Positions 41,135 through 48,389 of a DNA stretch of 64,000 bases are shown piece by piece. The stretch's first letter is position 1, and each line of letters begins with the position of its first letter. The translations under genes were made by a program, and so were the position numbers. Location: contig JACRBI010000047.1 in NCBI GenBank assembly GCA_016234495.1, positions 1 to 64,000 of the forward strand, written 5' to 3'. This stretch comes from Chloroflexota bacterium. Its GTDB lineage: Bacteria > Chloroflexota > Anaerolineae > Anaerolineales > Villigracilaceae. The notes beneath the pieces are model-generated. The model was given only the letters and a program-made list of their open reading frames with translations. It had not been told where the DNA came from and ran no database searches.

Positions 41135-42606
41135 TTCGCCACCTCCTCGGAGAGTTCGTGAGTCATTTCTTCCGTCCAGCGTCCCTTCGGTTTGAAGAGG
41201 TCGGTCAGACGCCAGACCATCACGACAGCGAGCAGGACGAGCAGGAAGCCGAGACCGAAATCAATCATGTACATGAGTGTGTTGACCAGCGGCTGTTGGA
41301 CGGCTTCACCGATGAAGAGGCGTTTCATTTCAAAGACCGTCACCGCGCCGAGGGCGATGTCGGAGAGGAAGATGATGCTCCAGCCGTAGAGTTGGCGGAC
41401 TTTGCCTTTCAGGCCGAGCATGTCGCCGTAATACATCAGGATGATGCTGGCGATGATGGCCGAGAGCGCGTGCCAGTGACCTGTCAGTTCGATGCGCTCT
41501 TCGCGGGCAGGCCACATGCGGAAAATTTCGTCGAGGCGGATGGCCATGAAAATGCCGATGCCGCTGGTCGTGAAGTTCATGAACAGCATTTGCCAGGTGG
41601 GTCCAAATTTGAGCGGGTCGCTGACCATCGCGCCGAGTTTTTGGAAGAAGGTCGGCTTGGCGATATGCGCCGTGCCTTCCTTCGCGAATTTGCCCCAACT
41701 CCAGATGAGCAGGAAGAGCGCCGCCAGCATGGACGGGGTCGCGCCGACGTAGATGATCATGTGCGCCACGGGTTCGAGCGGAGTGACCACGCCCCACACG
41801 CCGAGGTTGAGCACGATACAGCCGAGGATCATCAGCGGCATGGCGACCTTGTGCCACGCGCCTTTGAAGTTCAGCCAGCGTCCGATGATGAGCGTGAGCA
41901 TAATGGCGATCAGCGCCAACATAATGTGCAAGTGACCGATGACCGAATATTCCATCACGGACTTGTGCGGGTAGCGGATGACGTTTTCCGCGAGGAAGGT
42001 CTCGAAGCCGTGACCGTAATACGAGCCAGGTACCGCGCCGAAGAGGGCGGAGATGACAGTCGTCACTGCGGTGACGAAGAAGGCGACGCGCTCCAAGTCA
42101 ACGCCTTTTTTCGTGCGCGCGTAACTTGTGTCGGTGATGTAGTATTCCGAATCCCACGGCCAGAGCGCGATGCACAGCAATACGCCCGCGAAGAAGATCA
42201 GCGAGAGGCCTGTGATGTACAGCCCGTGGAACGCCCAGTTGTGGCCGAAGTACGCGAAGCCCATGCCGAAAATCATCGTCAGGATGTAGCCGACGGTGAT
42301 AAGGACGCGCACGGCCATTTTGTAGAATTCTTTCATCTTCAACAAACTGGTGACCATGTACGTCTCGATGGCGACAACGGCCATGGCAATGGAATGATAC
42401 AAAATGATGATGCGCCCCTCGCGCTCGGCCTGCACGATGTCCATGCCGAGAAGTTTAATCACGATCTCGCGCACGCCCATCTCGGCCATCGGTCCCGAGA
42501 GCATGCCCCACACCGCCGCGACGATTCCGATCATTGCAATCGCCACGAGGATGAGTCCCTTTGTCGAGCCGAAGAGGTAGTTGAAACGGTCTTTAACGAA
42601 TTGCAT
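41131..42606 (-). CDS. Polytopic membrane protein, candidate divergent heme-copper oxidase subunit I
   Basis: A 491-residue protein with about 12 membrane segments. Histidines fall where a heme-copper subunit I needs them: H71 (LYHSIAM, helix II), H225/H227 (IGHLHIML, helix VI), H282 (EPVAHMII, helix VII) and the H-x-H of helix X, H377/H379 (TGHWHAL). The spacings 227-282 and 282-377 are close to those of canonical enzymes. But helix VII has one His instead of His-His, and no cross-linked Tyr motif is obvious, so the metal site would be unusual, as in nitric oxide reductases. CuA or cytochrome c subunits are not nearby. ctaB and a SUMF1-fold lipoprotein follow in the same unit. Function is inferred; it could be an unrelated b-type cytochrome. 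Confidence 0.55.
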   Translation of the reverse strand: MQFVKDRFNYLFGSTKGLILVAIAMIGIVAAVWGMLSGPMAEMGVREIVIKLLGMDIVQAEREGRIIILYHSIAMAVVAIETYMVTSLLKMKEFYKMAVRVLITVGYILTMIFGMGFAYFGHNWAFHGLYITGLSLIFFAGVLLCIALWPWDSEYYITDTSYARTKKGVDLERVAFFVTAVTTVISALFGAVPGSYYGHGFETFLAENVIRYPHKSVMEYSVIGHLHIMLALIAIMLTLIIGRWLNFKGAWHKVAMPLMILGCIVLNLGVWGVVTPLEPVAHMIIYVGATPSMLAALFLLIWSWGKFAKEGTAHIAKPTFFQKLGAMVSDPLKFGPTWQMLFMNFTTSGIGIFMAIRLDEIFRMWPAREERIELTGHWHALSAIIASIILMYYGDMLGLKGKVRQLYGWSIIFLSDIALGAVTVFEMKRLFIGEAVQQPLVNTLMYMIDFGLGFLLVLLAVVMVWRLTDLFKPKGRWTEEMTHELSEEVAK

Positions 42607-42641
42607 AGGAGATACTCCTAAATTAAATTTTCAAACCTGCT

Positions 42642-42676
42642 GAAAAATATCACAAATCAGGCTTGCTGTCTTTGAC
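42642..42676 (-). promoter_or_regulatory. Bipartite motif upstream of the heme-copper-like gene
   Basis: GAAAAATATCACAAA (42642-42656) and TGTCTTTGAC (42667-42676) recur with identical spacing at 48263-48277 and 48288-48297. The first part contains a CRP-type half-site TCACA. Confidence 0.7.
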
Positions 42677-42702
42677 AAAAGACAAATGATTGCAGAAGAA
42701 TC

Positions 42703-42803
42703 ACCACAGAGTTTTTGAACCGCGAAGCACGCAAAGTTCGCTAAGAAATTCCTTATTATTCCTCGCGTTCTTCGCGGTCTTCGCGGTTGATAGTTCTCCG
42801 TGG
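42703..42803. repeat. Interspersed inverted repeat, ACCGCGAAG family
   Basis: ACCACAGAG, ACCGCGAAGCACGCAAAG on the left are mirrored by CGCGTTCTTCGCGGTCTTCGCGGT and CTCCGTGG on the right. It fills most of the gap between the heme-copper-like gene and the 201-residue membrane gene. Confidence 0.75.
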
Positions 42804-42842
42804 CTTGGCGGCTAGAAGACTAGCCGACCAGCGACAAGGTGA

Positions 42843-43448
42843 CTATCCCTTCTTTGCAAATCCCATCGTGAACGCGCCTGTCATCAAGAGGAGCAGGGGC
42901 GTGAGGATCATCATCACAAATTCCGGGCTGAAGAACAGCAATTGCGCGCCGACCGAAATGAAGGCGAGAGCAATACCTCCAAGGCCGATCAACAAGCCGC
43001 CGATGCCAACCCAGTAGAATCCTTTCGGGGCGCCTTTGGCAACGAACGGACCGCCGAAGATCACGAGTCCGGCCACGCCGTGGAAGAGCGGCACAGCGAT
43101 CTTCTTAAGCGTATCCATCCCGCCGATGCTGGTGATGGCGATCGCAAGGAAGCCGATGACCGCGAACCATTTGAAGGCTTTCTTCCAGGCGGGGAAGTAC
43201 TCCTCAGCCAGTCCCATCGAAATGCCGAGCGGGATCAGGCTTGCCACCGTCAGCACATAGGGTGAAGCCAAAATTCCCAGACCGAGGAAGATCAGCAGCA
43301 GCCCTGAAACCAAAAGCACCGCAAAACCCATCAAATAATACAGGTTGTGCAGTGCCTTGTTTTGGCCGTATCTCTGCCAGAAATACCAGCAAAGGTACAC
43401 GGCGAGCAGGCCGGTCAACAGAAGAAACAAATTATCAAGCGTGAACAT
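42843..43448 (-). CDS. Six-helix membrane protein, paralog B
   Basis: A 201-residue paralog of the protein at 38648-39250, with the same helix layout: FAVLLVSGLLLIFLGLG, LFHGVAGLVIF, VGIGGLLIGLGGIALAFI and a final LTPLLLLMTGAFTMGF. A start ATG with AAAGGAG upstream is clear. Two CRP-type sites lie 60 and 92 bases upstream, so it is probably activated or repressed by the Crp/Fnr proteins at 50.1-51.4 kb. Function unknown. Confidence 0.8.
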   Translation of the reverse strand: MFTLDNLFLLLTGLLAVYLCWYFWQRYGQNKALHNLYYLMGFAVLLVSGLLLIFLGLGILASPYVLTVASLIPLGISMGLAEEYFPAWKKAFKWFAVIGFLAIAITSIGGMDTLKKIAVPLFHGVAGLVIFGGPFVAKGAPKGFYWVGIGGLLIGLGGIALAFISVGAQLLFFSPEFVMMILTPLLLLMTGAFTMGFAKKG

Positions 43449-43507
43449 TTTACATTCTCCTTTTTAATTGGTTTGATTTTAACAACCCAAAAGGAAACGA
43501 GTCGTTG

Positions 43508-43523
43508 TGTGAATTATTGCACA
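43508..43523 (-). promoter_or_regulatory. CRP-type site, proximal
   Basis: TGTGA-N6-GCACA, one mismatch from the CRP consensus. Its centre is about 46 bases from the start predicted by a TAAAAT -10 at 43481-43476. Confidence 0.65.
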
Positions 43524-43539
43524 AGAACTGTCAATTTTC

Positions 43540-43555
43540 TGTGACGTATGTCACA
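43540..43555 (-). promoter_or_regulatory. CRP-type site, distal
   Basis: A perfect TGTGA-N6-TCACA palindrome (TGTGACGTATGTCACA), 32 bases upstream of the proximal site. Confidence 0.75.
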
Positions 43556-43641
43556 CTTTCGCTTCACGCCTGATCCTTCAACTTCGCTCAGGACAAGCCT
43601 TGAGCGGGCGCGTGGACCTCTGGCATTTTCCACGCCTGAAC

Positions 43642-43692
43642 CAGTACCGCAAAATTTATCTTGCGAGTGGCAACATAAATGTTGCGGTACTG
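43642..43692. repeat. Palindromic repeat, ACATAAATGT family
   Basis: CAGTACCGCAA and TTGCGGTACTG bound it, and CAACATAAATGTTG is nested inside. A related palindrome lies within the penicillin acylase gene at 45424-45441. The adjacent stretch 43570-43610 holds another common intergenic sequence with CTTCGCTCAGGACAAGC. Confidence 0.75.
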
Positions 43693-43702
43693 AAACTTTC
43701 CG

Positions 43703-44524
43703 CTACGTCGCCGCGTTCCACGCCTCGAGCATTTTCTTTGTGGACGGCAGCAGCAGGTAAATCAGCAACCCCGTGCTCATCAACGGCGCGGGCAGGAACA
43801 TCGAGAAGCGTTGCACTTCTGCCACATTGTGCAGTCCGAGCGGATAGCCCGCCAGCATGGACATGCTCGCCGCGAAGATGCCGACAGGAATCGCCCACGA
43901 TTTCTTTTTCAGCGTGGCGAAGATGAACATCGCCCAGCCTGCCGCGCCCCACCAACTGACCTCTTGCAAGATCACGTACATCCCATTCCAGAACGTGTTC
44001 GCGTTCTCAACGAATGTCGTCGGCGTTTGGAAGGTGGCCTGGAATTTGGAAAAAGGCGCGACACCGTCAATGAAGGTCAGCACGTACGCGAGACCCGCGA
44101 TGAAGGTGAGCGTGATGATCTTGCCGCTCACGCCGCCGACGAAGAGCATCCCAAACCACATCACGCCCGCCAGCATAAACACCCACATCGTCGGGACGGG
44201 CAGCCCGCTGTCCGCGGCGGGGATCATGGGGAAGAATCCCGCCAGCAGGAGGATGGTCGCGGCTACCGCGCCCCAGTGCCAGGCCCAATCCTGCTTGTTT
44301 AGGAAACCCCACAAAACGGCGGCAGAGAGAGCGCCAGCCGCCGTCCCCAGCCAGCCGAGCACCGCGTAGACAATCCGCACAGTGTTGCTCTCTTCCCAAT
44401 CGCCCGCGTTGAAGTGCGTGTGGATGACCGCGTTGTATGTGTCCGCAATGAAATACAGACACAGGATTCCCGCCACGATGCCGAGGACGGAAAGGGCAAG
44501 TCCAAGTTTATGGTTATTTTTCAT
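43703..44524 (-). CDS. Seven- to eight-helix membrane protein of unknown function
   Basis: A 273-residue protein with about eight membrane segments, with Trp-rich loops (DWAWHWGAVAAT, EVSWWGAAGWAMF) and a His in an external loop (VIHTHFNAG). No family is recognised. It has an AAGGAG-poor but plausible GGAGAATACC start. A CRP-type site is centred 48 bases upstream of the ATG, at about -42 from a TACTAT -10 (44541-44536). It is divergent from the penicillin acylase gene. Confidence 0.75.
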   Translation of the reverse strand: MKNNHKLGLALSVLGIVAGILCLYFIADTYNAVIHTHFNAGDWEESNTVRIVYAVLGWLGTAAGALSAAVLWGFLNKQDWAWHWGAVAATILLLAGFFPMIPAADSGLPVPTMWVFMLAGVMWFGMLFVGGVSGKIITLTFIAGLAYVLTFIDGVAPFSKFQATFQTPTTFVENANTFWNGMYVILQEVSWWGAAGWAMFIFATLKKKSWAIPVGIFAASMSMLAGYPLGLHNVAEVQRFSMFLPAPLMSTGLLIYLLLPSTKKMLEAWNAAT

Positions 44525-44564
44525 GGTATTCTCCCATAGTACAAAATTTTTACGTACATTATTG

Positions 44565-44580
44565 CGTGAAATGTATCACA
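44565..44580. promoter_or_regulatory. CRP-type site between divergent genes
   Basis: CGTGA-N6-TCACA. It is positioned like a class II activator site for the minus-strand membrane gene, and lies about 57 bases before the -35 of the plus-strand acylase promoter. Confidence 0.7.
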
Positions 44581-44636
44581 ACATATAACCGGAAATCTTT
44601 GCCTTAACGCAAACGACCGGAAACGCCTCTCCACTC

Positions 44637-44664
44637 TTGACAGGCGGGAGATTACACTTATAAC
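44637..44664 (+). promoter_or_regulatory. Penicillin acylase promoter
   Basis: TTGACA (44637-44642) and TATAAC (44659-44664) are 16 bases apart, about 42 bases before the ATG. AGAGGAG provides the ribosome site. Confidence 0.78.
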
Positions 44665-44706
44665 TGCCATCGTGTGAAGTAATCTTGTACACCAGAGGAG
44701 TCACCC

Positions 44707-47085
44707 ATGCATACCTTCAAGAAAATTATGCTTTACCTTTTTATCTTCATCCTCATCAGCGCCATCGCCGCGCCCACTTACGCCTACTTTGGCGTTGTCC
44801 GCTCCGCGCTGCCGCAAGCGGACGGGGAACTCGCGCTCGGAAGTTTGACCGCGCCTGTCACCGCCTATCGCGACGCGAGCGGAATCCCGCACATTCTCGC
44901 GGAGAACGCGCATGACCTGTTCTTCGCGCAGGGCTTCGTCACCGCACAGGATCGGCTCTGGGCGATGGAAGCCCAACGCCGCGCCGCGCATGGAACGCTC
45001 AGCGAAATCGTTGGGGATCGCGGCTTGAAGAACGACACCATGATGCGTATCCTCGGCATGACCGAATCCGCCGAAGCCGATTGGGAGACTCTCGACGCCG
45101 ATACACAGTCCGCGCTCACTGCCTACGCGGACGGAGTGAACGCCTTCCTCGCGCAGGCGGGCGATAATCTTCCGCTTGAATTTAAAATTCTCGGCATCAC
45201 GCCTCAACCCTGGACGCCGATTGATTCGCTCGTCTTTGGCAAACTCGTTGCCTGGGGCTTGAGCAACAACTATCAGGATGAACTCGTCGTCAGCCAGCTG
45301 ACTCAATCTCTCGCGTGGGACGAAGTCCTTGCGCTCCTGCCAGATTATCCCGGCCCCGATGTCATCCCCGATGCGAATGCATCTATTCTTCCCGAAACCG
45401 CCGATGCCATGTTTGCGTTTCAACGCGACATAAATGTCGCGCCACTGACATCGCTGACCAAACCCGACCAAGGCAGCAACGCCTGGGTGGTGGGCGGAAG
45501 TCACACAGCGTCGGGCAAGCCGCTGTTGGCAGGCGACCCGCATCAAGGACTCTCCATGCCCACGCTTTGGTACGAAGTCGGCTTGCATACGAAGGACAAT
45601 CAATACAATGTCGTTGGCGCGTCGTTGCCCGGATTGCCCGGAGTCGAAATCGGCCACAACGCGGATATCGCGTGGGCTGTCACCAACGCCCGCCCCGATG
45701 TGCAAGACCTTTTTGTCGAATCTCTCAACGCGGACGGCACGCAATATCAATTCAACGGTGAGTTGAAAGACATCGCCTTCCGCGAAGAAGTGATTCAAGT
45801 GAAGGACGCCGCGCCTGTCACGGTCAACGTCCGCGCCACGCATCACGGACCGCTCATCACGGATGCGACTCCAGATAGCAAGCAGAATCTCGCTCTGCGC
45901 TGGACGGGACTCGATCAAGGTCGCCCGCTCGCGCAAGCCATCATCCAACTTAATCAAGCCGCCAATTGGGACGAGTTCCGCGCCGCGCTTTCGCTCTGGC
46001 AATTGCCCGGCATGAATTTCGTCTATGCAGATACAGAGGGCAATATCGGATTCCAAATGTCGGGCGCGGTTCCTGTTCGGGCGCAGAATGATGTCTATGG
46101 TCTGCAACCAGTTGACGGGTCGAATGACGCGCACGAGTGGGAGAGTTTCGTCGCCTTCGATGATCTCCCATCCGCAATGAATCCCAGCGGCGACTTTTTC
46201 GCGTCCGCCAACAACCGCCCCGCGGGTGTGGATTATCCCAACTTCCTCTCACATTATTTCCAACCGCCCTATCGCGTGGCTCTCATCAGCGAGACCATCC
46301 GCAATTCAAAGAATGTCACCAGCGATGATTTTGCAAAACTTCAAGCCAGTTGGCAGAGCGATATTAATTTGCAGGTTGCGCGCGCGATTGCAAACGAAGC
46401 CAGCCCCGCAAACAAACATGAAGCAGATATGGCTTCGATGTTGGGAGATTGGGACGGGATGATGTCGCCCGACAGCGGCGAAGCCTCGTTGAGCGAACTT
46501 GCCCTGCGACACATCCTGCGCCTCACGCTTAACTCGAAGTTGGATTCTGCTTCGATTGACTCTTATCTCACTTTGGCAGGCTACCCGTACATGTTCCTGC
46601 AAAATTTGCTCGACGACCCGAACAACCCGTGGTGGGACGGACGCCGCGCAGAAATTTTGACCGCCGCCCTGCAAGCCGCGATGAATGAATTAACAAACGT
46701 GGACGGCGACCCCGCCATGTGGACGTGGGGCAACCTGCACACGCACACCTTCTCGCACCCGTTGGGAAGCGTGGGCGCGTTGCGTCCGATCTTCAATCGC
46801 GGACCATTTCCCACCGGCGGCAATTGGAACACGGTGGACAGCGGCGCGTATTACCCCGATAAACCGTACGCCATGACTCTCGGTCCCGCGTACCGCATCA
46901 TCGCCGACCCGGCAAATTGGGATGCCTCGCTCTCCATCATCCCCAGCGGACAATCGGGGCAGCCGTTCAGCCCGCATTACGACGACCAGATTCAGCAATG
47001 GCTGGCGGTGGAATATCACACCCTGCCGTTCAGTTGGGAGGCGATTGAGTCGGCGGCGGTTGAAGTGTTGGTGTTGAAACCGTAA
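44707..47085 (+). CDS. Penicillin acylase family protein (peptidase S45)
   Basis: A 792-residue N-terminal-nucleophile amidase precursor. An N-terminal membrane or signal segment (about 8-27) is followed by the alpha part (about 40-256) with the maturation motif GSNAWVV; S257 would become the catalytic N-terminal Ser of the beta chain after self-cleavage. Later motifs include GDPHQGLSMP, GLPGVEIGHNADIAW, NLALRWTGLD and FFASANNRP. The family hydrolyses amides such as beta-lactams and acyl-homoserine lactones; the substrate cannot be told here. A palindromic repeat lies in frame inside the alpha-chain coding region at 45424-45441. The long antisense frame over this gene is a shadow. Confidence 0.93.
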   Translation: MHTFKKIMLYLFIFILISAIAAPTYAYFGVVRSALPQADGELALGSLTAPVTAYRDASGIPHILAENAHDLFFAQGFVTAQDRLWAMEAQRRAAHGTLSEIVGDRGLKNDTMMRILGMTESAEADWETLDADTQSALTAYADGVNAFLAQAGDNLPLEFKILGITPQPWTPIDSLVFGKLVAWGLSNNYQDELVVSQLTQSLAWDEVLALLPDYPGPDVIPDANASILPETADAMFAFQRDINVAPLTSLTKPDQGSNAWVVGGSHTASGKPLLAGDPHQGLSMPTLWYEVGLHTKDNQYNVVGASLPGLPGVEIGHNADIAWAVTNARPDVQDLFVESLNADGTQYQFNGELKDIAFREEVIQVKDAAPVTVNVRATHHGPLITDATPDSKQNLALRWTGLDQGRPLAQAIIQLNQAANWDEFRAALSLWQLPGMNFVYADTEGNIGFQMSGAVPVRAQNDVYGLQPVDGSNDAHEWESFVAFDDLPSAMNPSGDFFASANNRPAGVDYPNFLSHYFQPPYRVALISETIRNSKNVTSDDFAKLQASWQSDINLQVARAIANEASPANKHEADMASMLGDWDGMMSPDSGEASLSELALRHILRLTLNSKLDSASIDSYLTLAGYPYMFLQNLLDDPNNPWWDGRRAEILTAALQAAMNELTNVDGDPAMWTWGNLHTHTFSHPLGSVGALRPIFNRGPFPTGGNWNTVDSGAYYPDKPYAMTLGPAYRIIADPANWDASLSIIPSGQSGQPFSPHYDDQIQQWLAVEYHTLPFSWEAIESAAVEVLVLKP

Positions 47086-47131
47086 TGCGAAAATTTTCCA
47101 TCTGAGCGATAAACAGAATCGTGTTAAAAGC

Positions 47132-47165
47132 AAACTCGGGGTCAGGTGATTCTGGCCCCGAGTTG
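47132..47165. terminator. Hairpin between convergent genes
   Basis: AACTCGGGG and CCCCGAGTT pair around a 14-base loop without a clear T-run. It is a probable but weak terminator for the acylase gene. Confidence 0.5.
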
Positions 47166-47197
47166 CAAAGGAGAATGCGGATATTTGTCTGTGGAGG

Positions 47198-48202
47198 TTA
47201 ATCGCCTTTTTCGATCAGGAATTGCTTGAAGGCGGGGATCAGCAGGATGGCAAGCAGAACTGTGGACAAAAGCCCGCCCTGCAACCATTCGGTGGAGTGG
47301 CGCACGATGAAACCCTGGAAACTGACAACTGCGGTCGCCAGCGCGGTGGATGTGGCAATATACCAGCCCACTTTGTTTTTCATCGCCATCAACGGAATGG
47401 AGACAATCAACAATACGGACGCAATGTACAACATGAAGCCGCCAAGCAACAGCGCCAGAGTCTGCGGACTGTACACGGCATTCTCCGAGACCATCTCAAA
47501 GGTTTGCCAGTTCAGGTGATCCAGGTTGGTGATGTAATGCGCCAGCGGAGTGGTGAACAGCGGCGGGTTGGGGTTGGCGGTGATCAGCCCATTCGCATCG
47601 GTGACAAATTCACCGGGGATGTGAATGAAATAGCGCACGCCGTGTTGCCCGTTCATGAAGACCATGCCCGAAACGACGCCAAGCGCCGTGAAGGGGACGA
47701 GTTTCATAATTTTATTCTTGAGCGTGTCCTGGTCTGCGAACAGGATAACGAAGTAGAACAACAGTCCCAGCAAAATGATGGGCATGGCAGGCGGCATCCC
47801 GTTGATCGTGTGCGTGGGGACGCCCTTTTCGGGATACTCAGCCAATACCAGCACGAACCAGGGGATCATCATGGTCATCCCCGCGACGGATGGGATGGCA
47901 AATAACCCGAGGGCGGCGGCGCGCGCCCACTTAACCCCGTCGTAGATCTTCTTTGACAATACCAACAGCACGGCTCCCGCCAGCACGAAGGCGATGATCC
48001 ATGCCGAGAACGTGGTCGAGAGGACGGGGACGGCGGGATAGAAATCCGCGTCGTGTGGCACGAGGCGCAACATCACCTGATCGAGCGCGATCTTCAGGGT
48101 CTGCATCGCCTGGGTGGGCGCCAGCAACATCAGGTACAAGCCGCCGATAACTGCGACAATCGTCATGACGATTCGTCCTGTTCTGGTGGTTTCGTTTGTC
48201 AT
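47198..48202 (-). CDS. Polytopic membrane protein of unknown function
   Basis: A 334-residue protein with about eight membrane segments, a long extracytoplasmic loop (about 180-240, with HGVRYFIHIPGEF and LDHLNWQTF) and several histidines. No family is recognised. The start at 48202 is chosen since TGAGGAG lies upstream; the longer frame to 48316 would overrun the promoter motifs. It shares a bipartite upstream motif with the heme-copper-like gene, which suggests co-regulation. Confidence 0.78.
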   Translation of the reverse strand: MTNETTRTGRIVMTIVAVIGGLYLMLLAPTQAMQTLKIALDQVMLRLVPHDADFYPAVPVLSTTFSAWIIAFVLAGAVLLVLSKKIYDGVKWARAAALGLFAIPSVAGMTMMIPWFVLVLAEYPEKGVPTHTINGMPPAMPIILLGLLFYFVILFADQDTLKNKIMKLVPFTALGVVSGMVFMNGQHGVRYFIHIPGEFVTDANGLITANPNPPLFTTPLAHYITNLDHLNWQTFEMVSENAVYSPQTLALLLGGFMLYIASVLLIVSIPLMAMKNKVGWYIATSTALATAVVSFQGFIVRHSTEWLQGGLLSTVLLAILLIPAFKQFLIEKGD

Positions 48203-48257
48203 GTTTTTTCTCCTCAGTGTGATTTTGGATTGACCTGCAATGCAGGATGCTTTACAC

Positions 48258-48297
48258 TGTGAGAAAAATATCACAAACAAAGATTCTTGTCTTTGAC
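48258..48297 (-). promoter_or_regulatory. CRP-like palindrome and bipartite motif
   Basis: TGTGA-N8-TCACA (48258-48275) overlaps the block GAAAAATATCACAAA, and TGTCTTTGAC follows at 48288-48297. The spacer is two bases longer than a standard CRP site. The second copy of the block is at 42642-42676. Confidence 0.7.
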
Positions 48298-48389
48298 TTT
48301 TTATAAATTGTTCCACCGCAGACAGTGACGGCGGGGCAAGCGCCAGGGAAATTCATTTTACGAATAACGACGAGGCAAACAGACAAACA

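Noticed and set aside
41158-42621. Plus-strand frame of 487 codons opposite the heme-copper-like gene
   Set aside because: Its translation is very rich in His, Asp, Glu and Arg without hydrophobic order, the mirror of a membrane protein. The minus strand has clear helices and conserved overlaps with neighbours.
44701-46134. Antisense open frame of 477 codons over the penicillin acylase gene
   Set aside because: The plus strand has a full S45 protein with promoter and ribosome site. The antisense translation shows no domain and is Arg/Ile-rich in the way of shadow frames.
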